Positions 15,946 to 24,547 of a stretch of DNA of 64,000 nt are shown here, piece after piece. This stretch comes from Altericroceibacterium xinjiangense (GTDB lineage: Bacteria > Pseudomonadota > Alphaproteobacteria > Sphingomonadales > Sphingomonadaceae). Under the pieces are notes generated by a model. The model ran no database searches. It had not been told where the DNA came from and worked only from the letters and a program-made list of their open reading frames with translations. The translations under genes were made by a program, and so were the position numbers. How positions within the stretch are numbered: position 1 is the first letter of the stretch; the number at the start of each line of letters is the position of its first letter. Where the stretch lies: the NCBI RefSeq assembly GCF_003958635.1, contig NZ_RSEK01000001.1, positions 62,001 to 126,000 on the forward strand, in the 5' to 3' direction.

Positions 15946-18879
15946 TTAACGCTTTGCCGCCGCTTGGGGGGCATTCTCCGGCAGTATCGCGAGGTGGAAC
16001 CCGGGATGCGAGCCGAGGTACTTCGCGGCCAGCGCCTGCATCTCCTGCGGGGTCGTCTGCGTGTAGTCCCGCATCAGGCTTGGCAGCATCGTTACCCGGT
16101 TGGGGTCGATCGTCGCCCCGTCGAGCTGGTTCATCCAGTACGTGTGCCCGGTCGCCAGGCGGCTGATCAGCTGCTTGAACGGTTCGGTCACTCGAGCCAG
16201 TTCGTCTTCCGTCGGTCCGTTGGCGGCAAGATCGGCGGCAATCGCTTCCGCTTGCTTGAAGAACGCGGGCACTGCCGCGGGGGGCAGCTGCGCGACCGCC
16301 ATGATCGATCCGCCGGTATCAACATCCAGCGGCCAGTTGGAGGCGACTTGCGGCGCATAGCTGGCGCCGGCTTGTTCCCGCATCGCGTCCAGCAGACGAT
16401 TGGCGAACACCTGGCTCAGGACCTCCAGCTTGCGGGATTCGGGCAGGTTCTGCGACCCGCCGCCGGTCGGCCAGGCCATGACAGCGGCGGCCTGATCCGC
16501 CTCACCCTGGTGAGTGATGACCACGGGATCCCGGTTCGGCTCGGGCGACATCATGCCGCGCGCTAGGGCGGAGGCCGGGATCGGATCGCGCGGGGAAAGC
16601 GCGCCGAAGGTGCGCGACAAGGCGGCGACCGTCGCTTCGCGATCAATATCGCCGAAGACGGTTACTTCCAGCGGCCCCTGCTTCAGCAGCGGCTCCCACA
16701 CTTCGCGAAAACCCTCGGCCGTGACGGCCTGCAGGTCATCGGGCCCGGGGGTCTGGTAGCGCGGGTCCCGGTCGCGCAGCAGCCATTGCAGGTCGCGCGA
16801 CAGGATGCCGTTGGGACTGGCGCCGAACGTGCCATACGACATCAGCGCCGCCGCCTTCGCCCGTTCGACCGGGGCTGCGTCCCAGCGGGGCATCGCCAGC
16901 TTGGCCGCGAACAGGTAAAGCTGGTCGGCCACGTCCTCGGGCCGGGTGCGGCCGGTGAGGGTGAAGGCGCCGTCCTCGACCTGGAAATCGAACCCCAGCT
17001 TGCGCCCGGAGGCGAGCTGGTCGAGATCGTTCTGCCCCACCGGGCCAAAGCCCTGGCTGGCAAGTGCGGCCTGGCCAAGCTGGATGTACGGGGCCTCGGT
17101 ATCCGAAAAGCCGCGGAAACCGCTGCCGAACCGGACTCGCACCGTGGCCCTGCCCGGTTCGTTGTCCGTCTTCCACACCAGCGCCTTCACCCCGTTGGCG
17201 AAGGTCAGCTGCTCGACGCCCAACACGCCCAGCGGCGTGCGCTGAGCGGGGGGTGCAGCCTCGCCGATGGGCGGCAGTTGATCAAAGGTCAGCGCGGCGT
17301 TCTGCTGGCGGACGTCGGTGCTCGCCGCGACCGGAGCCTGCATCGCCTGGGTCACTTGCGCCGCAGTTGCCTCGCCTTCGTTCGGCGTCAGCAGCAGCGT
17401 ACGGATCACGGTGCCGGAAAACAGGCGCTTGGTGTGAGCGAAGACTTCATTCGGGGTGAAGCGCCCGCGCATTTCGCGGAACACCTGCAGGATCGTCTCG
17501 GGCGCAGCCACGGCTTCACGAATATCGACCGCGTTGACGATATCGTCCGCCAGCCGCGCACCCGCCTGGATCGCCTGCTGCTCAACGTTATTGGCGAACA
17601 CGACGTCGAACTCGGCCAGCTGCCGGTCGATCTCCTCCTGACTTGGCGGCTTGGCGAGCGCATCGGCAATCACGCCGCGCACGTCCTTCAGCGCCGATTC
17701 CCAGTCATCGGTCAGCGGCGTGACGGCGACGTAGGTCGCATCGGCCGAGCGGCTGATCTTGTTCCCCTCCACCCCAGCGAAAAGATAGCTGGCGCCGTTC
17801 CGCGCCTGGTTTTCCAGCCGCCGGTTGACGATCGCCTCGGCCACGGCATCGATCAGCAAGCCGCGGTTGTATTCCAGGTTGTCATCCACTTGCGCCCACG
17901 GGCGCAGGATCGCATAGGTGACCCCGCGCGGCAGGCTCGGTTCCACCACCACTGCGCTGCGGCCTACCGGGTTCGCGGGATCGGCGCCCGGCGGCGCCTT
18001 GGGGGCCCCGAAGTCCGGCTCCGGCGTACGCTTGCCCTCGCCCTTCCAGTCGGCGAAGTACTTTTCGACCAGCGCGGCCAGCACCTGCGGATCGGCATCG
18101 CCCGCGGCGACGATCACGGTGTTTTCGGGCCGGTACCAGCGGTCATGAAAGGCGCGCACGGCCTTTGCGGTGGCGTTCTGCAGCGTCTCGACGTCCCCGA
18201 TCGGAGACCGGTCGGCGAGGCGCTGCCCCTCATAGAACAATTCGCGCGAGGCTTCGGAAACGCGCGCGCCGGGCCCGGCGCTTTCCCGCCGTTCGGCCAG
18301 GACGATCGGCACGTCCAGCGCAAGATTGCCCGTGCTCAGCGCCGGTTCGCGGACCATGCCGGACAGAAGCTTGACGCTTTCTTCCAGCGCCTCCGGCCGG
18401 GCGTTCGGCAAATCGAGCTTGTAGACCGTGTGCGTCGGGCTCGTCTCGGCATTGGTGTCGCTGCCGAAGCTCGCGCCCAGCCTTTGCCAGACCGGAATTG
18501 CCTGCCCGTTCTCCAGGTACTTCGATTCCCGGAAGGTCAGATGCTCGATCAAATGAGCAAAGCCGCGCTCGGTATCCCTTTCGTGCAGCGACCCGGCATC
18601 GACGCGGATGCGGATCGAGACCTGGCCCGGCGGTACTTCGGCGTGGCGCACGGCGTAACGCAAGCCGTTGGGCATCTCCCCGAACAGCCATTCCCGATCC
18701 ACGGGGATATCCGTCCCGCGATAGATCCAGGGATCGTTCGGCTGGAGATAGCGGGCCGCAGACAGCGGGATCGCGACCGGGGCGGTGGAGGCTGGCGGCG
18801 CCGGCTGGGCCTGCAGCGGCAGCGGAGCTATCAGGACAAGCGGAGCCAGAGCGCGGGCAATGCGCGAATATCGGTTCAT
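15946..18879 (-). CDS. Periplasmic M16 family zinc metallopeptidase (PqqL-like)
   Basis: The 977-residue protein starts with a Sec signal (hydrophobic to about residue 22, cut near LQAQ). It then has the inverted zinc motif HLIEH at 109-113, in the context RGFAHLIEHLTFRESKYL, with the third ligand expected in the later LAERRES stretch. Tandem M16 domains follow, the C-terminal ones lacking the zinc site, as in two-domain pitrilysin-type peptidases. It should degrade or process peptides in the periplasm. The substrate is unknown and no PQQ genes are near. The gene is monocistronic and divergent from nifU. Confidence 0.9.
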   Translation of the reverse strand: MNRYSRIARALAPLVLIAPLPLQAQPAPPASTAPVAIPLSAARYLQPNDPWIYRGTDIPVDREWLFGEMPNGLRYAVRHAEVPPGQVSIRIRVDAGSLHERDTERGFAHLIEHLTFRESKYLENGQAIPVWQRLGASFGSDTNAETSPTHTVYKLDLPNARPEALEESVKLLSGMVREPALSTGNLALDVPIVLAERRESAGPGARVSEASRELFYEGQRLADRSPIGDVETLQNATAKAVRAFHDRWYRPENTVIVAAGDADPQVLAALVEKYFADWKGEGKRTPEPDFGAPKAPPGADPANPVGRSAVVVEPSLPRGVTYAILRPWAQVDDNLEYNRGLLIDAVAEAIVNRRLENQARNGASYLFAGVEGNKISRSADATYVAVTPLTDDWESALKDVRGVIADALAKPPSQEEIDRQLAEFDVVFANNVEQQAIQAGARLADDIVNAVDIREAVAAPETILQVFREMRGRFTPNEVFAHTKRLFSGTVIRTLLLTPNEGEATAAQVTQAMQAPVAASTDVRQQNAALTFDQLPPIGEAAPPAQRTPLGVLGVEQLTFANGVKALVWKTDNEPGRATVRVRFGSGFRGFSDTEAPYIQLGQAALASQGFGPVGQNDLDQLASGRKLGFDFQVEDGAFTLTGRTRPEDVADQLYLFAAKLAMPRWDAAPVERAKAAALMSYGTFGASPNGILSRDLQWLLRDRDPRYQTPGPDDLQAVTAEGFREVWEPLLKQGPLEVTVFGDIDREATVAALSRTFGALSPRDPIPASALARGMMSPEPNRDPVVITHQGEADQAAAVMAWPTGGGSQNLPESRKLEVLSQVFANRLLDAMREQAGASYAPQVASNWPLDVDTGGSIMAVAQLPPAAVPAFFKQAEAIAADLAANGPTEDELARVTEPFKQLISRLATGHTYWMNQLDGATIDPNRVTMLPSLMRDYTQTTPQEMQALAAKYLGSHPGFHLAILPENAPQAAAKR

Positions 18880-19001
18880 GCCGTCTCATAAACCGACATG
18901 CCATGAAGGAGGAGTGAATGGTTTAGGGCCCGGGCCTTGTAGCCCCACGCCTTGTCGTCCCCCGCCTTGTCCAGACGGCACAAGCTCACTAGATCGGCAC
19001 C

Positions 19002-19574
19002 ATGTTCATAGAAACCGAAACGACGCCGAACCCGGCGACACTGAAATTCCTGCCCGGGCAGGAAGTCATGGCTGCCGGCACGCGCGAATTCACTTCGCCC
19101 GAAGACGCCGAAGCTTCTCCCCTGGCGGAGGCGCTGTTCGATACCGGTGGAGTGACCGGCGTGTTCTTCGGCCGCGACTTCGTCTCGGTCACCGCCGCGC
19201 CTGGGGTCGACTGGTCCATGCTGAAGCCGCAAGTCGTCGCGGTGCTGCTCGATCATTTCGTCAGCCAAGCGCCGCTGTTCACCGCCAGCGCCGGAGGCAT
19301 CGCCGTCCCGCCGGAGGATGAAGAGATGGGAGACGACCCGGCCGACGCCGAAATCGTCGATCAGATCAAGGATCTGATCGAAACCCGCGTCCGTCCGGCA
19401 GTGGCCGGCGACGGCGGCGACATCCGCTATCGGGGTTTTCGTGATGGTGTAGTCTACCTGACGATGCAGGGCGCGTGTTCCGGCTGCCCCAGTTCGTCCG
19501 CGACGCTCAAGCACGGGATCGAAGGGCTGCTGAAGCATTACGTGCCCGAAGTGACCGAAGTCCGCGCTGCCTGA
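19002..19574 (+). CDS. NifU family Fe-S scaffold/carrier (NfuA/Nfu1 type)
   Basis: The 190-residue protein has the Nfu N-terminal domain (ETETTPNPATLKFLPGQ) and a C-terminal NifU domain with the cluster-binding pair Cys 159 and Cys 162 in QGACSGCPSS. Such proteins carry [4Fe-4S] clusters to target enzymes; MiaB, encoded 4 kb downstream, is one plausible client. It opens a plus-strand run (nifU-rutE-tsaB-rimI) with short gaps. Confidence 0.93.
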   Translation: MFIETETTPNPATLKFLPGQEVMAAGTREFTSPEDAEASPLAEALFDTGGVTGVFFGRDFVSVTAAPGVDWSMLKPQVVAVLLDHFVSQAPLFTASAGGIAVPPEDEEMGDDPADAEIVDQIKDLIETRVRPAVAGDGGDIRYRGFRDGVVYLTMQGACSGCPSSSATLKHGIEGLLKHYVPEVTEVRAA

Positions 19575-19599
19575 CCTAACCCGAGCCCCGGAGTCTTCC

Positions 19600-20193
19600 T
19601 TGTCCGATACCTTGCCCCCGACTGCGCTCGACCAGTTGTTTCACGAAGCGCGCACGTACAATGCCTGGCTCGACAAGGATGTAAGCGACGAACAGGTCCG
19701 GCAGATCTGGGATCTTGTGAAGATGGCGCCGACTTCGGCCAACCAGCTTCCCGCCCGGCTGATCTGGTGCAAGAGCGCGCAGGCGAAGGAACGGCTGGCC
19801 GCCCATGCATCGGAAGCGAACCGGCCCAAGATCACGGGTGCGCCCGTCTGCGTGATCGTGGCAATGGACACAGACTTTCACGAACAGCTTCCGTGGCTGT
19901 TCCCCCACGCCGACGCAAAGAGCTGGTTTGCAGGAAACGCCGACTTGCGAGAAGTTTCCGCCTTCCGCAACTCGACGCTGCAGGGCGCGTACCTGATCAT
20001 GGCTGCGCGCGCCGTCGGACTCGACTGCGGCCCGATGTCGGGCTTCGACAACGCGGCACTGGACAAGGACTTCTTTGCCGACGAGCCGAAGTGGAAATCG
20101 AACTTCATCTGTTCGATCGGCTACGGCGATCCGGAAAGCCTGTTCGCCCGCAGTCCCCGACCTGACTTCGACGCCTTCAACCGCATTCTGTAG
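19600..20193 (+). CDS. rutE: Nitroreductase family protein, malonic semialdehyde reductase RutE-like
   Basis: The 197-residue protein matches the HadB/RutE group of FMN-dependent nitroreductases: FHEARTYNAWLDKDVSD, KMAPTSANQLPAR with the FMN phosphate-binding Ser/Asn, STLQGAYLIMAARAVGLDCGPMSGFD, and a C-terminal GYGDP. RutE reduces malonic semialdehyde in the Rut pyrimidine pathway, but no rut genes are nearby, so the substrate is inferred. The start is TTG at 19600, with GGAG at 19590-19593. Confidence 0.85.
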   Translation: MSDTLPPTALDQLFHEARTYNAWLDKDVSDEQVRQIWDLVKMAPTSANQLPARLIWCKSAQAKERLAAHASEANRPKITGAPVCVIVAMDTDFHEQLPWLFPHADAKSWFAGNADLREVSAFRNSTLQGAYLIMAARAVGLDCGPMSGFDNAALDKDFFADEPKWKSNFICSIGYGDPESLFARSPRPDFDAFNRIL

Positions 20194-20201
20194 GGCCCCC
20201 G

Positions 20202-20816
20202 ATGCGCGTTCTGGCGATCGACTGCGCGACAGAGAACTGTTCGGCCGCCTTGTTCAGCAATGGTGAGCTGATCGATGGCCGGTGTGAACGGCTGGGCCGC
20301 GGCCATGCGGAACGGCTGGTGCCGATGATTGCCGAACTGCCGGACAAGGGCCGTGCGGACCGGGTAATCGTCTCGCTTGGCCCCGGCAGCTTTACCGGAG
20401 TTCGGATCGGACTGGCCGCCGCGCGGGCGCTGGCACTTGTCTGGAAGGCCGAAACGCTCGGCTACCCGACCCTTGCCCTGATCGCCGCCATGGCGCGGGA
20501 AGCTCATCCGGAAGCGGTCAGCGTCGCAATGACCGGCGGGCATGGCGAATGGTTTCTGCAGGACTTCGGACCGGACGGCCTGCCGCAAGGCGAGCTTGCT
20601 TCCCTCCCGCCGCAGGCCGCCGCCGACGTTGCCCGCCACCATCGGGTTGCCGGAAGCGAGGCCGAAGCGCTTGTCGCCCGTCGCGGATCGGGCAGCGCAG
20701 TACCCCTGCTGCCCGACGCGCGGTACGTCCCCCTGCTTTCTTCTTCCGTTCTGCTTCAGAACCCGGCGCCGCTTTACGGACGCGCGCCCGACGCAAAGCT
20801 TCCGGCCGCCTCATGA
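20202..20816 (+). CDS. tsaB: tRNA threonylcarbamoyladenosine biosynthesis protein TsaB
   Basis: The 204-residue protein has the ASKHA-fold signatures of TsaB: LAIDCATENCSAALF at the start, GRGHAERLVPMI, and SLGPGSFTGVRIGLAAARAL. TsaB is the non-catalytic partner of TsaD in making t6A at position 37 of ANN-decoding tRNAs. Its stop overlaps the rimI start by four bases (ATGA), a common tsaB-rimI coupling in proteobacteria. Confidence 0.93.
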   Translation: MRVLAIDCATENCSAALFSNGELIDGRCERLGRGHAERLVPMIAELPDKGRADRVIVSLGPGSFTGVRIGLAAARALALVWKAETLGYPTLALIAAMAREAHPEAVSVAMTGGHGEWFLQDFGPDGLPQGELASLPPQAAADVARHHRVAGSEAEALVARRGSGSAVPLLPDARYVPLLSSSVLLQNPAPLYGRAPDAKLPAAS

Positions 20817-21268
20817 ACGGCGACGTCGACCGGATTATGGGGGTAATGGAAACCGCCTTTGACCCCACCTATGGCGAGGCATGGACGCGTCCCCAGGTGG
20901 CCGATGCGTTGATCATGCCCAACACCTTCTACCTGCTTGGCGGGTTTGATGGGAATGCCCCGAAACGCGGTGAGACAACCGTGGGCTTTGCGCTGTCGCG
21001 CGGGGCGGCGGATGAAGAAGAACTGCTCCTGCTGGCCGTCCACCCGGAGTATCGGGGCCGCGGAATTGGATCGGCCCTTCTCAACCGCTTCATTGCCAGC
21101 GCCCACGCGCGCGGGGCGACAAAGTTGTTCCTTGAAATGCGGGAAGGCAATCGAGCGGAAGCTTTATACCGCAACGCACGATTCATGCCTGTAGGCAGAC
21201 GTCGTGGTTACTATCGGAATGGTATGGCCCCCCGCATCGACGCAATCACCTTTTCCCGTCGCGCGTAA
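20813..21268 (+). CDS. rimI: Ribosomal protein S18-alanine N-acetyltransferase RimI-like (GNAT)
   Basis: The 151-residue GNAT protein has the acetyl-CoA loop AVHPEYRGRGIGSALL and the RimI-like LEMREGNRAEALYRNARFMPVGRRRGYY. RimI acetylates the N-terminus of ribosomal protein S18. The ATG at 20813 is embedded in the tsaB stop (ATGA). A longer frame from 20549 runs antiparallel in meaning to tsaB and is a shadow. Position directly behind tsaB supports the name. Confidence 0.88.
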   Translation: MNGDVDRIMGVMETAFDPTYGEAWTRPQVADALIMPNTFYLLGGFDGNAPKRGETTVGFALSRGAADEEELLLLAVHPEYRGRGIGSALLNRFIASAHARGATKLFLEMREGNRAEALYRNARFMPVGRRRGYYRNGMAPRIDAITFSRRA

Positions 21269-21279
21269 ACCGCTGCAGC

Positions 21280-21295
21280 ATCGGAAATTTCCGAT
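21280..21295. promoter_or_regulatory. 16-base perfect palindrome upstream of mucR
   Basis: ATCGGAAATTTCCGAT reads the same on both strands. It lies 12 bases after the rimI stop and 131 bases before mucR. With no loop it is more like an operator dyad than a terminator, but its T-poor flank and position would also allow a weak hairpin. No binding protein can be named. Confidence 0.35.
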
Positions 21296-21426
21296 TCGGA
21301 TCGTCTTTATTTCCCACATGCGGCTTGTGCTCCTTGTAAAAGTGCCCCAAGGGGCCACATCGCCTTTAAGAGCGAAAGAATACCCCCCCACCCTACTCTG
21401 TTACGGAAAGATAAGAAGAGCTTCCC

Positions 21427-21867
21427 ATGACAACTATAGAAGCGGATATGACCGAAACGCTCATTACCCTCACCTCGGATATCGTTGCTGCACACGTGAG
21501 CAATAACAATGTCGCGGTGGAAGATGTGCCTTCACTGATCAGCAACGTCTACGGCGCTCTTTCAGGCCTCGGAACGAATGAACCAGAAGAAGAACGACCG
21601 GAACCCGCCGTGTCCGTTCGGTCTTCGGTCAAGAACGATCATCTCGTTTGCCTTGAAGACGGCAAGAAGATGAAGATGCTGAAGCGTCACATCATGACGG
21701 ACCACGGCATGACCCCGGCCGAATACCGTGCGCGCTGGAACCTGCCTGCGGATTATCCGATGGTCGCGCCGGACTACGCCGAGAAGCGCCGCGATCTGGC
21801 CAAGAAGATCGGACTGGGCCGCAAACCCGGCCAAAAGCGCGGACGTCCGAAAAAGGCCGTCGCCTGA
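21427..21867 (+). CDS. mucR: MucR/Ros family zinc-finger-type transcriptional regulator
   Basis: The 146-residue protein has the Ros/MucR DNA-binding core near 71-110: [19 protein letters not shown] then [16 protein letters not shown]. Of the classical C2H2 set, Cys 75, His 88 and His 93 are present, while the position of the first Cys is Asp 71, as in many MucR proteins. The last 20 residues are basic and hold an AT-hook-like RGRP (138-141). MucR proteins bind AT-rich DNA and act as global regulators of envelope, motility and cell-cycle genes in alphaproteobacteria. A strong terminator follows. Confidence 0.92.
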   Translation: MTTIEADMTETLITLTSDIVAAHVSNNNVAVEDVPSLISNVYGALSGLGTNEPEEERPEPAVSVRSSVKNDHLVCLEDGKKMKMLKRHIMTDHGMTPAEYRARWNLPADYPMVAPDYAEKRRDLAKKIGLGRKPGQKRGRPKKAVA

Positions 21868-21895
21868 TCCTTCTCCCGGAGTTGAAAAGATGTAG

Positions 21896-21923
21896 CGCCC
21901 CGCCCATAGTGGCGGGGCGTTTT
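21896..21923 (+). terminator. Intrinsic terminator after mucR
   Basis: A perfect 9-bp stem (CGCCCCGCC / GGCGGGGCG) with a six-base loop is followed directly by TTTT. It separates mucR from fur, whose start is 18 bases further on. Confidence 0.88.
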
Positions 21924-21941
21924 GCTATTTCGGGGTGACCA

Positions 21942-22364
21942 TTGCATCAAGCCATCGATCTCGAAGCGCTCTGCGCCGAGCGGGGCCTTCGGATAACCGA
22001 CCAGCGTCGGGTAATTGCCCGCGTCCTGTCGGAGAGCGACGACCATCCCGATGTGGAAGCCCTGCATGAGCGGGCGTCCGCCATCGACCCCAAGATCTCG
22101 ATTGCTACTGTCTACCGCACCGTCCGCTTGTTCGAGGAAGCAGGCATTCTCGACCGCCACGATTTCGGCGACGGCCGTTCCCGCTACGAAGCCGCGCCGG
22201 AGGCACACCACGATCACCTGATCGACGTGGAAAGCGGCAAGGTGGTTGAGTTCGTCGATCCGGAACTGGAAGCACTCCAGCGGCAGATCGCGGAGAAGCT
22301 CGGCTACCGCCTCGTCGACCACCGGATGGAGCTCTACGGCGTCCGCATCGACCGGGAGGACTGA
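21942..22364 (+). CDS. fur: Ferric uptake regulator Fur
   Basis: The 140-residue protein has the winged-helix domain with GLRITDQRRVIARVL and SIATVYRTVRLFEEAG, then the metal-sensing HHDHLID and a dimerisation domain. The C-terminal CxxC structural zinc pair is absent, as in many alphaproteobacterial Fur proteins. It represses iron-uptake genes with Fe2+, or responds to Mn as Mur in some relatives; the sequence alone does not decide. The start is TTG at 21942 behind GGGGTG. The gene lies right after a terminator, so its promoter must overlap the terminator region or sit just upstream. The acyltransferase gene follows immediately. Confidence 0.92.
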   Translation: MHQAIDLEALCAERGLRITDQRRVIARVLSESDDHPDVEALHERASAIDPKISIATVYRTVRLFEEAGILDRHDFGDGRSRYEAAPEAHHDHLIDVESGKVVEFVDPELEALQRQIAEKLGYRLVDHRMELYGVRIDRED

Positions 22365-22365
22365 A

Positions 22366-23073
22366 CTGTCCCCCGCTGTCCGGCTGTCCTCGCGCGTGAT
22401 CGCAATGGGGGGATGGCTGGCGCTTTGCGTTTCGGCGCACCTCGTCGCGCGCGCATTCAGGAAACCCGATCTGGTGCCGCCGGTGTTCCTCGCCGGGCTG
22501 GGGCGGATCGCGGGTTTGCGGCTGCGCGTGGAAGGCACCCCCTGCCCCCGATCGTTGCTACTCGCCAACCACGTCAGCTGGCTGGACATTCCCGCACTGG
22601 CCGCGACGGTCCGCGCCGTGTTCATCGCGCACGAAGGCCTGGCCGGGCAGCCGGTTCTCAAGTGGCTGTGCGAACAGAACCGGACGGTGTTCATCGCCCG
22701 CAGCCGCCGGGGCACCGTGGGGGAGCAAGTGGAGCAAGTCCGCGCAGCATTCGGCACGCGTCCGCTGGTAATCTTTCCCGAAGGCACGACAGGGGATGCA
22801 CTGCTGCCATTCCGCAGTTCCCTGCTGGCCGCGATCGATCCACTGCCGCAGGGAACTTCGGTCCAGCCGGTCCTGCTCGCTTATGAGGACGTGCAGGAGA
22901 TCGCCTGGGTTGACGGGGAACCCGGGATCGCCAATGCGCGCCGGATCCTCTCCCGCAGACGCCCTGTTCGGCTGACGGTACACTTCCTTGAACCCTTGTC
23001 GGGTCCGGCGCTGGCGAGCCGCAAGACGATCGCCGCCGCTGCGCGCGAGGCGATCGAGCACGCGCTGGCCTGA
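22366..23073 (+). CDS. 1-acyl-sn-glycerol-3-phosphate acyltransferase-like protein (PlsC family)
   Basis: The protein has the acyltransferase motifs NHVSWLDIP (H-x4-D) and FPEGTTG, an N-terminal hydrophobic helix (VIAMGGWLALCVSAHLV), and about 235 residues. It probably acylates lysophosphatidate or a related lysolipid at the inner membrane. The start is unusual. GGGAGGA at 22354-22360 is correctly spaced for the CTG at 22366, one base after the fur stop, whereas GTG 22396 and ATG 22405 have no ribosome site. If those are used instead, the protein loses 10 or 13 residues. Confidence 0.85.
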   Translation: MSPAVRLSSRVIAMGGWLALCVSAHLVARAFRKPDLVPPVFLAGLGRIAGLRLRVEGTPCPRSLLLANHVSWLDIPALAATVRAVFIAHEGLAGQPVLKWLCEQNRTVFIARSRRGTVGEQVEQVRAAFGTRPLVIFPEGTTGDALLPFRSSLLAAIDPLPQGTSVQPVLLAYEDVQEIAWVDGEPGIANARRILSRRRPVRLTVHFLEPLSGPALASRKTIAAAAREAIEHALA

Positions 23074-23123
23074 CCGCGAGCGGGGTCTTTGATTCCGCGG
23101 AGCAAATCCCGTAAAGGCGCGCC

Positions 23124-24461
23124 ATGCGACAAAGCGGTTCCCCCAGGACCTTTCGGGTCAAGAGCTTCGGCTGCCAGATGAACGTCTATGACGGAGAGCG
23201 GATCGGTGAACTGCTCGCCGACAAGGGCTTGTCCGCAGCGCCGGAAGGCGAGGACGCGGACCTGGTCGTGCTGAACACGTGCCACATCCGTGAGAAGGCA
23301 GCCGAAAAGGTCTATTCCGACATCGGGCGCCTGATGAAGGCAGGCGGGGACACTCCGCCGATGATCGCGGTTGCCGGCTGCGTCGCGCAGGCCGAAGGCG
23401 AGGAGATCATGGCTCGTGCCCCCGGCGTCGGCATCGTCGTCGGCCCGCAGGCCTACCACCGGCTGCCGGACATGATCGAGCGCGCGACGCAGGGGCAACG
23501 CGCGACCGACACCGATATGCCTGCGGACGCAAAGTTTGCCGCACTGCCGGCTCGGCGCAAAGTGGGGCCGAGCGCGTTCCTCACGGTGCAGGAAGGGTGC
23601 GACAAGTTCTGCACCTATTGCGTGGTCCCCTACACGCGGGGCGCGGAAATCTCCCGCCCGTTCGCCGATCTGGTCAGCGAGGCGGAACGACTGGTGGAAA
23701 GCGGTGCCCGGGAAATCACCCTGCTGGGCCAGAACGTCAACGCCTGGGAAGGTGAGGACGCACGCGGCCGCCGCGTCGGGCTGGATGGATTGATCCGCGA
23801 TCTCGCCAAGCTGCCCGACTTGCAGCGCATCCGTTACACCACCAGCCATCCGAATGACGTGACCGACGGCCTGATTGCCGCGCATGGCGAAATCGAGAAG
23901 CTGATGCCCTATCTCCACCTGCCGGTGCAGAGCGGATCGGACCGGGTGCTGAAGGCCATGAACCGCAGCCACACGGCGGAAAGCTATCTCAAGCTGCTCG
24001 ACCGGTTCCGCGCCGCACGGCCAGACATCGCGCTGTCGGGCGATTTCATCGTCGGATTTCCGGGTGAGACCGAAGAGGAATTCACCCAGACGCTCATGCT
24101 GGTCGATGCGGTCGGTTACGCGCAGGCGTACAGCTTCATGTACTCCCCCCGCCCCGGCACCCCGGCGGCGGCGATGGACGGGCACGTGCCGCGCGACATG
24201 ATGGAAGACCGTCTGCAGCGCCTGCAGGCCGCACTGGGCCGCCACTCGCTCGCGTTCAACCGCGCGAGCGTCGGCCGGACTTGCGATGTGCTGGTTGAGC
24301 GGAAGGGCAAGAAGCCGGGCCAGTGGCTCGGCAAATCGCCGTGGCTGCAATCGGTGTATTTCGAAGGGGAAGCGGCGATCGGCGACATGGTCCGGACGGA
24401 CCTGATCGAAGCGGGGCCAAATTCGCTGGCTGGCCGGTTGGCCGAATTCGCGCACGCCTGA
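23124..24461 (+). CDS. miaB: tRNA-2-methylthio-N6-dimethylallyladenosine synthase MiaB
   Basis: The 445-residue methylthiotransferase has an N-terminal UPF0004 domain with cluster cysteines in [17 protein letters not shown] and [10 protein letters not shown], the radical-SAM motif CDKFCTYC, then GRSxR-type barrel segments ([42 protein letters not shown]) and a C-terminal TRAM domain. It adds the methylthio group to i6A37 in tRNA and needs two [4Fe-4S] clusters. It leads the miaB-phoH-ybeY-corC run conserved in proteobacteria. Confidence 0.96.
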   Translation: MRQSGSPRTFRVKSFGCQMNVYDGERIGELLADKGLSAAPEGEDADLVVLNTCHIREKAAEKVYSDIGRLMKAGGDTPPMIAVAGCVAQAEGEEIMARAPGVGIVVGPQAYHRLPDMIERATQGQRATDTDMPADAKFAALPARRKVGPSAFLTVQEGCDKFCTYCVVPYTRGAEISRPFADLVSEAERLVESGAREITLLGQNVNAWEGEDARGRRVGLDGLIRDLAKLPDLQRIRYTTSHPNDVTDGLIAAHGEIEKLMPYLHLPVQSGSDRVLKAMNRSHTAESYLKLLDRFRAARPDIALSGDFIVGFPGETEEEFTQTLMLVDAVGYAQAYSFMYSPRPGTPAAAMDGHVPRDMMEDRLQRLQAALGRHSLAFNRASVGRTCDVLVERKGKKPGQWLGKSPWLQSVYFEGEAAIGDMVRTDLIEAGPNSLAGRLAEFAHA

Positions 24462-24547
24462 GACATTTTCCACCGCCGGTTGATCATCCTGCGCTTGTCT
24501 CGCGTCACCTCGCGCTTATCTTCGGATGACCTATTCGAAAGGAGCGC

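Noticed and set aside
16786-18891. 701-codon open frame on the plus strand
   Set aside because: It lies fully antisense to the M16 peptidase gene, which has a signal peptide and the HLIEH site. The antisense translation is Arg/His/Gly-rich with no motif, typical of high-GC mirror frames.
20549-21268. Long plus-strand frame fusing part of tsaB to rimI
   Set aside because: The upstream part is out of frame with tsaB and is Arg-rich; the ATGA overlap at 20813 explains the real rimI start.
22881-24473. 530-codon open frame on the minus strand
   Set aside because: It is antisense to miaB and part of the acyltransferase gene; the miaB motifs leave no doubt about the coding strand.
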